A DNA stretch of 34,256 nucleotides from Quinella sp. 1Q5 (GTDB lineage: Bacteria > Bacillota > Negativicutes > Selenomonadales > Selenomonadaceae). The notes beneath the pieces were generated by a model that had not been told where the DNA came from, searched no databases, and saw only the letters and a program-made list of their open reading frames with translations. Positions 20,142 through 28,475 of the stretch are shown in pieces (the stretch's first letter is position 1; every line of letters begins with the position of its first letter). The stretch is from contig JACXWG010000014.1 in NCBI GenBank assembly GCA_014764605.1, positions 1-34,256 on the forward strand. The letters are read 5' to 3'. Both the position numbers and the translations under genes were made by a program.

Positions 20142-23100
20142 TCACTCCTTAGTTTTAAGCTGATTAATTTCCTTCTGCTGTGAAATTATCATGCTAAAAA
20201 GACAAGAGACTAAGTCAACATGTTCGCCCAAATACTCGCCGAAGTGTTCGCGCAAGAGATCATACAGCTTGAACGTCGACAAGTTATCGCTTTGCTTCAA
20301 GACGCGTCTAAGCTCCGTCTTTATAAAAAGATTTAGTAGGTCATAGCGGTAGTAAGGATTGTCTTTAAAGAAGCCGATGCTATCCATAAAGTCATTCATT
20401 TCTTTTAATCCGACAATCATTTGGCTCATCCATTTATGAACGTCGCTGGACTGTGTGTCGTGAGTTCGCTTAATGTAACAAGCATTCGGGATTCGCAAAA
20501 ACTTTTTAGAATATAAAAGAACTGCAAACGCCCAGCCAACATTGTTTGACCCGCTAGAAAAGTTTATGTTGTTCTCGATTAGCAAATGCCTCGACACCAA
20601 CCTTAGCCACGGCATCAACGCATAATTTTGCTTAAGGGCTTTATCGAAACGTGCTGTTAAGTCGTTCGTCTCAAGCGTAGGCTCATGGGTGTCGTCAACT
20701 TCGGGAGCAGTAGTCTCCAGCGTCAAGAAATTCTCGCAATAAACCGTATCCGCACCGAACTTTTTAGCAGCGTTGTACATCGTTTCCAATCCTGTCTGTG
20801 TAAGAGTATCATAGACGTCCATGAAGAAAACATATTCACCCTTGCAGAAGAATAAGCCCTTGTTGCGCGGCACGCCAGAGCCACTTGAATTGCTACTCGT
20901 CTTTGTGAGCTTGAGTCGCCCGCCGAACTTTGAGCTGTAACTATTGACGACGGCGACTGAATTATCGGTGGAGCAATCATCAACAACGATTACTTCAAAG
21001 GATTTAAGCGTTTGAGCAAGGAGACTATCCAAACACTCGCCGATATACTGTTCGCCATTATACAACGGGATAACGACAGACACATCAAAAGCTGACGGCT
21101 CCAGCATAAGCTCAACGGTCGAATTATCTGCTTTAGCATTCGGTGTTGACGGCTCAATCAAATGGCAGAAGGACTTAGTAAAGTCATCTGTCGCTTCGTT
21201 GAGTAATGTATCGTAAACTTCTTGTCTAACCGAGCTACTCAAAGTAAGAGAATCAAAGTAAGTCTTTGCCGCTTGATAACAAAGAGCGGAATTTTCTTTA
21301 AGGAACTCAACTTTGTTCACAATGTCCTTGAACGACTTAAACCACGCCACAAAGTCAGATGGGCTTGCTTTAGATTCTGAACGTTGACGCATAAAATAAA
21401 TCGACGTGGGCAGACGCAGGAATTTTTTTGCATTAGCACAAACAAGCAACGACCAAAGCTCCTCGCCGCCAATCACTTCAGGGAAGACAATTTTATTCTC
21501 AGTCAAAAATTCGTACCGAACAAATTTTGTCCACGGCTCACAATGCTGATTCTTCAAAAGCACGTCTTGCAAAAGTTTATCGGACGCATCAACGAGCAGA
21601 GCCCTTTTATCCTTGGCACCGCCCTTGTGTAACTCCTTGCTAATGCCATCTCTTTTTAGAGAACTCTCATTGGAACGGTTCATCAAACGATAACGTGAAG
21701 TGTAGACAACATCCGCTTTACTTTCTCTCGCTACCTTATAAAGCACTCCCAGCGCAGTTTTATCAATGAAATCATTAGCGTCCATAAAAAGAACATACTC
21801 ACCACACGCCAAGTTCAATCCGACATTTAGTAGCGCACAAACGTTGCCTAAATGAGTTTCCGTTTTAGTGAAGGTAAGTTGCTCATTAAACTTAGACACA
21901 TAGCCTTCAATAATTTTAACGCTTTTATCGGTGGAGCAGTCATCGACGACGATTACTTCAAAATTTTGGAAGGTCTGCGCAAGGAGACTGTCCAGACATT
22001 CGCCGATATATTTCTCCGCGTTGTACATAAAAACAATAACCGAGACTTTGCCTTTACGTTGCTTAATTTCCTTACCAAGGTCATTAAATGGTTTGAATTT
22101 GCGCGGCACCTGTTCTTCGGGAGATTGAACGGTCACTGTCTCTAACTGGGTTATGTCACTTCTGTGCGGGAACCACTTAACTTGTATCTTGAGTTCTTCT
22201 CCTTCTTTTACATCTCTTTTGTAACGATAAGGCTTGTCGTGACAAACAGAAATAGGTTTATCAAACAGCGTCTTTTCATTTATGGTCAAATTGGTGTAAT
22301 CAATCCAATAAGGAATGCGTTTGGAATTATCCTCTGGGCTACGTATATCCATTCCCCTAAGCCACATCCGAAATTGCCCGTCAACAGTAGCTTTCGCGAC
22401 GATTTCTAACTGCCCTTTATAAGATAAAACTTGGTAAATAATGCCGTTGTTAGTTGTGCGAGTAGGATTAAAAACTTCTGCCTCAGCGGCATCTATGGTA
22501 AAGATTTGAAAATCAGCATTTTTCGATTGAGGTCTCAATTCAAGGTCTATTCTTGCGGTGATAAAAGGTTTAAATTCCGGAGAGGGTGTTTTAGTTTCAA
22601 TTAACTTTTCGAAGTCTGAAAAAACATTAAAGAGGAATGCCATTAAATCCGTATTGTCGATATTGGCAAATTCTTTTCTTAAAGCTTCTTCGCGTTCGCC
22701 TGCTGGGATTTTGTCATAAATTATCCGGATATAATTATCCCAAACTTCGTGAAAGTAGGTGCTAAAGGCGAGTTGTTTGACTTTAGGATTTTTCTGGAAG
22801 AACTCGCGTTTATTCAAAAAATCATCTAGGTAATTAAAACCTACTTTTAACGCGCTCATGTATGTTTGTAGTTGCTGTAAAGAGTCGCGTTTTTTACGAT
22901 ACAAAGAGGTTTTATGAACGCGATAGTGATTAATTACATATGGCACGCGGACAAATCTTTTTGCGGTGTAAACTAAGCAACACGTCGCCAACATATCTTG
23001 AATTAATGTGTTCTGGAAACGAATATTATTTTCTATCAGATAATCGCGCCGAATCAGCTTATGCCACAAAGACCACAAAAACTTATGATCGAAACAATCC

Positions 23101-24746
23101 TGCACTCGTCTAGCCACGTCGAAAGGAACTAAAGTCGGTTTACTCACAAAGCCACCTTTTTGATAGCTCACGGGTTTAAGTTCCTTTCTGAATTCGACAT
23201 TGTTCCAGTTTTCTTCGGGTATCCAGTAAAATCTTTCACAAACGACGACATCGGCGTTAAAATCTTTGGCAACACTGTAAAGCTTTTCTAGAGCATCGGG
23301 CGTAATGGTGTCATCGTTGTCCAGTATGATTAGATATTTGCCACGAGACAAAGAAACACCTAAATTGCCTGGGTCGCCTGGACTACCCGTATTTTCTTCT
23401 GTCTTGGCAATTCTGAGTCGCCCATCGAATTTAGGTATGTAACTTTCAACGATGGCAACTGAATTATCGGTGGAACAATCATCAACAACGATAACCTCAA
23501 AATTTTTAAAGCTCTGAGCAAGGACACTGTCAAGACATTCGCCGATATATTTTTCTGCGTTATAAAGCGGAATAATCACCGAAATTGTCGGGGCGATTGT
23601 ATGAAATTCGAGAATATATGACATGAAATCTTTTAATCGGCTAATCTCCGTATCTTTCGTGATAACGTTCTTTTCAGATTGTTGAACAACGTCTTTGGCA
23701 TGTTTAAGGTATTGCTGAGTCTTATTTAAGGTTTGATTCTGATTGAATATTTGCGTGCAGAGAGAAGAAATTAAAACATCGTAATCGCCAAAATATTTTC
23801 CGTACGCTTTTTTTATTGCTTCGTAAACATCAACTGGGGTAAGTTGCCGTGCATTTCTAAAACTTGAGTTTAACTTACCTTGAAAATGCTTTTCTAAGAC
23901 GGCATAGCGTTGTTGCGGGTTCTCTTTAAAGAATTCGATTTGATTCATGAAGTTATCTAGCTCTTTTAGCCCTAACAAAACGGGATTAAGCCAAAAATTG
24001 AGCGCCTCTTGAGATGTTCTTACTGTACCTGTTATAGAATCTTCTCTCATGCGGCGGATATATATCATGTTTGGTACGCGCAACCATCTCTTAGCAAAGA
24101 AAACTAAGCCGTAAGTCCAAATATCGTCTTCGCTGGGTTTTATATGAGGGAAAACTATTTTATGCTCTTTAAGTAAGTCATGTCGAACGAATTTAAACAC
24201 TGCACCAGCCCAATATCTTTCATTCAATATTCCCTGCACGCGTTCGAATAAATCTTCGGATTCAAGAGTGGGCTTTTCGACATAAGGCGGCTTTTGAACT
24301 CTTCTTGTTGCAACATGAATATTTTCAATGAAGTCTTCGCCAACGCCCGTCGACATGTAGTATCTTTCGCAATAGACAACATCAGCGTCATATTCTTTGG
24401 CAAGAGTGTACATCTCTTCAAGGCCTGTTTTGGTAAGAGCATCATCCGAATCCATAAAGTAAATATACTTGCCACTAGCTAAAGGCAATCCTACATTTCG
24501 AGGAACAGCACACCCACCTGAATTTGTTTGCGTCTTAGAAAGCTTGAGCCGCCCATTAAACTTCGGCAGGTAGCCTTTGACGGTTTCAACTGAATTATCC
24601 GTCGAACAGTCATCAACGACGATTACTTCAAAGTCTTGGAACGTCTGCGCTAAGAGGCTGTCTAAGCACTCGCCGACATATTGTTCGGCATTGTACATCG
24701 GAATAATCACCGAAATTGTAGGATTAATCGACTGTTTGTCGTGCAT
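20142..24746 (-). CDS. Giant glycosyltransferase with four GT2 modules and a beta-rich insert
   Basis: A 1534-residue protein with four GT-A modules starting near residues 10, 387, 900 and 1221. Each has a version of VSVIIPxYNAEKYIGECLDSLLAQ and EVIVVDDCSTDNS. Between modules 2 and 3, about 722-875, lies a beta-rich domain (DFQIFTIDAAEAEVFNP ... QFRMWLRGMDIRS) of a kind I cannot name. The DxD metal motif is intact in module 1 (D99-S-D101) and module 2 (D476-N-D478) but altered in module 3 (DAND, 989-992) and module 4 (DVYD, 1310-1313), so the last two may be inactive or serve in binding. Each module has a helical tail of about 170-230 residues. No membrane helix is seen. The substrate is unknown; the context points to surface glycan assembly. 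ATG 24746 follows AAGGAG. Confidence 0.9.
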   Translation of the reverse strand: MHDKQSINPTISVIIPMYNAEQYVGECLDSLLAQTFQDFEVIVVDDCSTDNSVETVKGYLPKFNGRLKLSKTQTNSGGCAVPRNVGLPLASGKYIYFMDSDDALTKTGLEEMYTLAKEYDADVVYCERYYMSTGVGEDFIENIHVATRRVQKPPYVEKPTLESEDLFERVQGILNERYWAGAVFKFVRHDLLKEHKIVFPHIKPSEDDIWTYGLVFFAKRWLRVPNMIYIRRMREDSITGTVRTSQEALNFWLNPVLLGLKELDNFMNQIEFFKENPQQRYAVLEKHFQGKLNSSFRNARQLTPVDVYEAIKKAYGKYFGDYDVLISSLCTQIFNQNQTLNKTQQYLKHAKDVVQQSEKNVITKDTEISRLKDFMSYILEFHTIAPTISVIIPLYNAEKYIGECLDSVLAQSFKNFEVIVVDDCSTDNSVAIVESYIPKFDGRLRIAKTEENTGSPGDPGNLGVSLSRGKYLIILDNDDTITPDALEKLYSVAKDFNADVVVCERFYWIPEENWNNVEFRKELKPVSYQKGGFVSKPTLVPFDVARRVQDCFDHKFLWSLWHKLIRRDYLIENNIRFQNTLIQDMLATCCLVYTAKRFVRVPYVINHYRVHKTSLYRKKRDSLQQLQTYMSALKVGFNYLDDFLNKREFFQKNPKVKQLAFSTYFHEVWDNYIRIIYDKIPAGEREEALRKEFANIDNTDLMAFLFNVFSDFEKLIETKTPSPEFKPFITARIDLELRPQSKNADFQIFTIDAAEAEVFNPTRTTNNGIIYQVLSYKGQLEIVAKATVDGQFRMWLRGMDIRSPEDNSKRIPYWIDYTNLTINEKTLFDKPISVCHDKPYRYKRDVKEGEELKIQVKWFPHRSDITQLETVTVQSPEEQVPRKFKPFNDLGKEIKQRKGKVSVIVFMYNAEKYIGECLDSLLAQTFQNFEVIVVDDCSTDKSVKIIEGYVSKFNEQLTFTKTETHLGNVCALLNVGLNLACGEYVLFMDANDFIDKTALGVLYKVARESKADVVYTSRYRLMNRSNESSLKRDGISKELHKGGAKDKRALLVDASDKLLQDVLLKNQHCEPWTKFVRYEFLTENKIVFPEVIGGEELWSLLVCANAKKFLRLPTSIYFMRQRSESKASPSDFVAWFKSFKDIVNKVEFLKENSALCYQAAKTYFDSLTLSSSVRQEVYDTLLNEATDDFTKSFCHLIEPSTPNAKADNSTVELMLEPSAFDVSVVIPLYNGEQYIGECLDSLLAQTLKSFEVIVVDDCSTDNSVAVVNSYSSKFGGRLKLTKTSSNSSGSGVPRNKGLFFCKGEYVFFMDVYDTLTQTGLETMYNAAKKFGADTVYCENFLTLETTAPEVDDTHEPTLETNDLTARFDKALKQNYALMPWLRLVSRHLLIENNINFSSGSNNVGWAFAVLLYSKKFLRIPNACYIKRTHDTQSSDVHKWMSQMIVGLKEMNDFMDSIGFFKDNPYYRYDLLNLFIKTELRRVLKQSDNLSTFKLYDLLREHFGEYLGEHVDLVSCLFSMIISQQKEINQLKTKE
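24520..24568. repeat. 49-bp exact repeat, copy in module 1 of the giant GT2 gene
   Basis: The second copy of the sequence at 19923-19971, about 4.6 kb apart and in the same orientation. Recombination between the two would fuse the two genes and delete modules, so this pair is a plausible instability point. Confidence 0.85.
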
Positions 24747-24750
24747 AAAA

Positions 24751-26622
24751 TCACTCCTTATCTTCTGTAAGTTTGTGCTGACCCAACATCGTCGTCAAGG
24801 TATCGCGATTGAAACGATACGTGGCGGAGGAAAAATCTTGCCCCGCGTCATAGCGATTTGACGGCGCATTTATTAGCCCGCAAAAAGTATCATAGAACAT
24901 ATCGTTTGTAAAATATTTCGCGTGATTGTTTTCAAGGGTCGTCGTTAGGTCGGGGAAGGTTGCTTCATACTCTGGCGACAGGTAGATAAACATTGGCACG
25001 CGCAACATTTCAAAGCGGAACACATCGGGATTGTGGGAAATCTCCAAGTCCTCGCCGTGGTCAGAGAAATAAATCATCGCCTGCAAGTTCAAATTCTGCG
25101 CGGCATAGTCGAAAATCTTCGACAGAACATAATCCGTGTAGAGAATCGAATTTGCGTAACTCGGCGCGGCAAGCATCATTCCCGTACCGTTGGCAGTCAC
25201 CCACTTTTTAAATCGGCGCGGATAGCGGCTGTTGTAGTAGATGTGACTACCCATTAAGTGAAAGACGATGAAATTATTCTCGTTCGGGTCGATATTTTCA
25301 AAGAACCGTAAAAGCACCTCGTCTTCAAGCTCGCTGAAGTCAAAGGTATCGTCAGTCCACTCGGAAACGTCAGCAGTTTTAGCGACGAGAGTAATCGCGC
25401 TGTCAAACTCGCCATAGCGTCCTTGATTGCTGAACCAGTAAGTTTTATATCCCGCCTTCCTTGCCACGTCGACGATTGAAACTGACTCGAAAAATTCTTT
25501 GTCGTTGTACTGGCTCTGCTCGGTCAAAGCTCGTTGCAGGACCGGTACTGTCTGCGTCCACGAAGCGTAAACATTTTTGAAAATAATAAACTTTCCGGCG
25601 GCGGGCGTCAAGCGCGGAGTGTTATCGGGCGTGGCTTCATAGTCGGGATTAATCTTCGCGTCGTCGGGGAGGGCGGGCGTCGGCAAAAGTTTGTTGAGTT
25701 TGCTTTCAAGCCACGGCGTGTCGTCGAACGGGAAGGCGGGATTATAAGCGTGCATGTAGTCGCGGCTCGCGCTTTCGCCGATAACAAAAATCACAGTGCC
25801 CTTGGCTTTGGCGGCTAAGGTTTGTTCGGCGTCAATGGTCAAGTCGGCTAAGCGGGCGGCGCGTCCTTGAGAGTAAAGCTGAGTTTGGGCGGCGTAGTCG
25901 GTAACCGTCTTCCACAGCCCAGCCATCGAGGTTTGCGGCGCATAGTGAATCAATGCGGCGAAACTACAAATCAGCGCGATGGCGGCGGCGGCAGTCCGTT
26001 CCGTGTCCAATGTCGGCAAGCGTCGTCCAAAATTAACGTGGGCTTTGAACGCCAGCCGCAGGAGCAAGCCTATGACCGCGAAGATTATCAGCAGGTTAGG
26101 CAAGCCAATCATAGCGCGGAGGAATTCGCCAGCCTCGTGCCAATTAGTCAGGTAGATTGCCATGAGCGACGCCGGTGACAGGCAATGCCACGTCAAGCAG
26201 TAGTAAACTAATTCGACAAGCGGAATCAGACAGAAGAATAAGTTCAGCAGGCTCATCGACGCGGCGGCTAATCTCGACTTTGCAAGCAAGACTTCCGCGC
26301 TCGTGAGCAAAATAAAAATCGCCGTGCCGACAGCGAAATCGTAATAGATTAAAGACATGAACCATTGCCGCTGATAAGTCCACGTGTACAAGAGCGGGAA
26401 CGTTATCAGCCACGCCAGCCCCGTTAAGAGGTTCGGCAACATTGGGCGGGAAAAAATTTCTGCGCGGGCGGCGAACTGAATCAACCACAGCAGAGCAATC
26501 GTCGCGGGTATCGGCGGTAAAAAATATTGCGGCGCGGCGGGCTGTCCTATGTCAATGTAAAAGACTTCGCCGAGGTAGTAATACAATGCCGCGTAGGCTA
26601 GAAATTTCTTTGCGTCAGACAT
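24751..26622 (-). CDS. Membrane sulfatase/phosphoethanolamine-transferase-like enzyme
   Basis: A 623-residue alkaline-phosphatase-superfamily membrane enzyme. The N-terminal third has about five or six hydrophobic segments (near 10-25, 40-53, 63-82, 92-112, 124-143, 172-192, and another near 212-228). The periplasmic catalytic part starts with FVIGESASRDYM (279-290), where E282 and S284 are the expected metal ligand and nucleophile, and includes FHLMGSH and YFSDHGEDL with further metal ligands. This arrangement fits EptA-like transferases that add phosphoethanolamine to lipid A or surface glycans; lipoteichoic-acid-synthase-like enzymes are the alternative. ATG 26622 overlaps csaB by 8 bp, and an in-frame TTG at 26634 is less likely. 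It ends 4 bp before the giant GT gene. Confidence 0.85.
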   Translation of the reverse strand: MSDAKKFLAYAALYYYLGEVFYIDIGQPAAPQYFLPPIPATIALLWLIQFAARAEIFSRPMLPNLLTGLAWLITFPLLYTWTYQRQWFMSLIYYDFAVGTAIFILLTSAEVLLAKSRLAAASMSLLNLFFCLIPLVELVYYCLTWHCLSPASLMAIYLTNWHEAGEFLRAMIGLPNLLIIFAVIGLLLRLAFKAHVNFGRRLPTLDTERTAAAAIALICSFAALIHYAPQTSMAGLWKTVTDYAAQTQLYSQGRAARLADLTIDAEQTLAAKAKGTVIFVIGESASRDYMHAYNPAFPFDDTPWLESKLNKLLPTPALPDDAKINPDYEATPDNTPRLTPAAGKFIIFKNVYASWTQTVPVLQRALTEQSQYNDKEFFESVSIVDVARKAGYKTYWFSNQGRYGEFDSAITLVAKTADVSEWTDDTFDFSELEDEVLLRFFENIDPNENNFIVFHLMGSHIYYNSRYPRRFKKWVTANGTGMMLAAPSYANSILYTDYVLSKIFDYAAQNLNLQAMIYFSDHGEDLEISHNPDVFRFEMLRVPMFIYLSPEYEATFPDLTTTLENNHAKYFTNDMFYDTFCGLINAPSNRYDAGQDFSSATYRFNRDTLTTMLGQHKLTEDKE

Positions 26623-27697
26623 GGGCGAGTTCAATGGCGAGCTTAGCGTTCTTGCGAGCCAGGTCGCCGAGTTCCTTTAGTAAAGTATCGTCGCAAGCGT
26701 TCTTGTGTTCGGAAAGCTTCTGCAAGGTCGCGTCGAAGATTTTATCCGCCGTCACGTCCGAGAGATTGCCGAGCGGTTTTTCGCCGACGGAATCAAGGAA
26801 ACGTTCAATCTTCGGGTCGTAGGAGATGCCGAGCATGGGAACGTTCATCACGCCCGCGAATATCAGCGCGTGGAGCCGAACGCCAATTAGAACGTCCATA
26901 CAGCCGACGAGGCTTAAAATTTCCTGCGTGGTGAATTCTTCGTCTAGGACGGCGGGCGGGCTTTTCATAAGGGTGGCGATTGATTGGGCGGCGCGTATGT
27001 CTTCGGGGAACTTCATCGGGATAAAGACAATCTTAGCGTCAAGCGTTTCTGTTATGCGGTCGAGGGCGGCGGCTAGTTCGCGCTGAAATTTTTCCCAATC
27101 AAGCCAATGACGAATCGCCACGCCGATAAATCGTCCGCTGGGATTGTCCACGTGCCGCGATAAGATTTCCCTGCCAACGTCAAGCGGCACGGGTTTAATC
27201 GCTAAGACAGGGTCGGCGGTGCAATAAATCTTCGGACGCGTTATCTTGAGTCGGGAAAGTTCTTCCAGCGAGCCGCGGTCACGAACGGTGATTAGGTCGA
27301 CGCGGTTTAGGATAAAGTTCGTGAGCTTGTGAGCAAGCACGCCGCGAATCGGTCCGATGCCTTGGGCGTAAAGCATGACACGCCGCCCGAACGCTAGCGC
27401 AAAAAAAATTATTGTCAGGTAGTAGTAGAGGCTCCGCCCGCTCGTCACGTTCTGCAACAGTGAGCCGCCGCCCGATATGAGCAAGTCCGCCGCCCGAATT
27501 CTCTTTATGATTGTCCAAAGGTCCAGCCACGGCACCGCGTCGACGTTATGGCGTCGCTTAGTGTATTCGGGGTTGAGGGAGATGACAGTTACGCTTAAGT
27601 CTTCGACACCTTCGCGCAAGACTTCAAGCATCGCCGAGAGCATCGCCTCATCGCCGCCGTTTTTCGAGCCGTAATAGCCGGATACTACGATTTTCAT
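26615..27697 (-). CDS. csaB: Polysaccharide pyruvyl transferase CsaB
   Basis: A 360-residue GT-B-like pyruvyl transferase. Features are VVSGYYGSKNGGDEAMLSAM at the start, LLISGGGSLLQNVTSGRSLYYY, LYAQGIGPI, VRDRGSLEEL and the C-terminal VGVRLHALIFAGVMNVP-type segment (here IGVRLHALIFA) with GISYDPKI. CsaB adds ketal-linked pyruvate to cell-wall polysaccharide. In Bacillus-type bacteria this is the anchor for SLH-domain proteins, and csaB is also found in Negativicutes. It is the first gene of the seven-gene envelope run, with CTAAGGAG before the ATG. The 60 bp upstream contain short imperfect CTAAGGA/TAGGAAT repeats and no clear promoter. Confidence 0.93.
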   Translation of the reverse strand: MKIVVSGYYGSKNGGDEAMLSAMLEVLREGVEDLSVTVISLNPEYTKRRHNVDAVPWLDLWTIIKRIRAADLLISGGGSLLQNVTSGRSLYYYLTIIFFALAFGRRVMLYAQGIGPIRGVLAHKLTNFILNRVDLITVRDRGSLEELSRLKITRPKIYCTADPVLAIKPVPLDVGREILSRHVDNPSGRFIGVAIRHWLDWEKFQRELAAALDRITETLDAKIVFIPMKFPEDIRAAQSIATLMKSPPAVLDEEFTTQEILSLVGCMDVLIGVRLHALIFAGVMNVPMLGISYDPKIERFLDSVGEKPLGNLSDVTADKIFDATLQKLSEHKNACDDTLLKELGDLARKNAKLAIELAHV

Positions 27698-27761
27698 ATC
27701 TGCTCCTTAGTTCCTAATTCCTAGTCCTTAGTCTATTCTTCCCGCGCCGCAATTCCCCTGC

Positions 27762-27790
27762 TTGCATACGTTCAACGCGAATGATAGAAT
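27762..27790 (+). promoter_or_regulatory. Sigma-70 promoter of the thioredoxin-ferredoxin cassette
   Basis: TTGCAT (27762-27767), 17-bp spacer, TAGAAT (27785-27790). The ribosome binding site AAAGGAG (27799-27805) follows closely, so the leader is very short. Confidence 0.7.
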
Positions 27791-27814
27791 TGCGCCCGAA
27801 AGGAGTTGATTACT

Positions 27815-28357
27815 TTGACTAAGAAACTTTTTGCCGTAGCTCTTCTATGTGCGGCTATGATGATTAGCGGTTGCTCTGATTCGGCGCAGGTCGAAAGCAC
27901 GACTAACACCGCGCAGGCGTCGCCCGTTGCTAAAAGTGTCCCCGCGTTCACGACTAAGACTATCACTGGCGAGACGGTTACGAATGAAATTTTCGTAGCA
28001 AAGAAAATTACCGTAGTAAACATCTGGGGGACGTTCTGCCCGCCGTGTATCGCTGAAATGCCCGAACTCGGAGATATGGCACGCAACCTGCCCGAAGGAG
28101 CACAACTTATCGGACTAGTCTGCGACGCCACGGACGGTTCTCCACAAATACAAAAGGCTTTGCAGATAACTAAGGAGGCGGGCGCGGACTTCGTGAACGT
28201 CATCCCCGACGAGAACTTGCTTAGGTTTATGGAAGGCGTTGAGGCAGTTCCGACGACGATATTTATAAATAGCAAAGGCGAAGTCGTCGGCAAGGCGATT
28301 ATCGGTGCGGACGTTGACGGGTACAAAGATGAGCTCCAAAGACTTCTGGCGCAGTAG
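27815..28357 (+). CDS. Thioredoxin-like lipoprotein, TlpA/ResA type
   Basis: A 180-residue extracytoplasmic thiol-disulfide protein. The N-terminus MTKKLFAVALLCAAMMISGC is a lipoprotein signal with lipobox ISGC. The thioredoxin fold shows VVNIWGTFCPPCIAEMPEL with the CPPC-type active site (CxxC), GLVCDATDG, VPTTIFINSKGEVVGK with the cis-proline, and a C-terminal helix. TTG 27815 is chosen because AAAGGAG is 9 bp upstream; the TTG at 27806 touches that site. The stop at 28355-28357 lies inside the next small gene (29-nt overlap). It probably delivers electrons to envelope proteins or peroxides; the partner genes suggest a membrane electron path. Confidence 0.9.
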   Translation: MTKKLFAVALLCAAMMISGCSDSAQVESTTNTAQASPVAKSVPAFTTKTITGETVTNEIFVAKKITVVNIWGTFCPPCIAEMPELGDMARNLPEGAQLIGLVCDATDGSPQIQKALQITKEAGADFVNVIPDENLLRFMEGVEAVPTTIFINSKGEVVGKAIIGADVDGYKDELQRLLAQ

Positions 28358-28475
28358 GCTGATAATCTTCTTGGCGGGCGTGGGCATGATTGGATTTGGC
28401 GTATGGCGCGGCGAACTGTCTACGGTCTTCGCGAAGGCTACGCGCATTTGCCTTGAATGCATTGGGCTTGGCTGA
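28329..28475 (+). CDS. Small CXXC membrane protein, CD1871A-like
   Basis: A 48-residue ORF starting at ATG 28329: MSSKDFWRSRLIIFLAGVGM, one transmembrane helix, then GVWRGELSTVFAKATRICLE and CIGLG. The C-terminal ATRICLECIG with its CxxC matches the small CD1871A-type CXXC proteins that occur next to membrane ferredoxins in anaerobes. It overlaps the thioredoxin-like gene by 29 nt in another frame and ends in TGATG, overlapping the start of the ferredoxin gene by one base. The tight coupling of three genes argues strongly that it is real and acts with both neighbours, probably in electron or metal transfer at the membrane. Confidence 0.8.
   Translation: MSSKDFWRSRLIIFLAGVGMIGFGVWRGELSTVFAKATRICLECIGLG

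Noticed and set aside
27698-27760. Short CTAAGGA/TAGGAAT-like repeats before csaB as an insertion scar
   Set aside because: They are imperfect, few and short; no inverted ends or target duplication could be seen.
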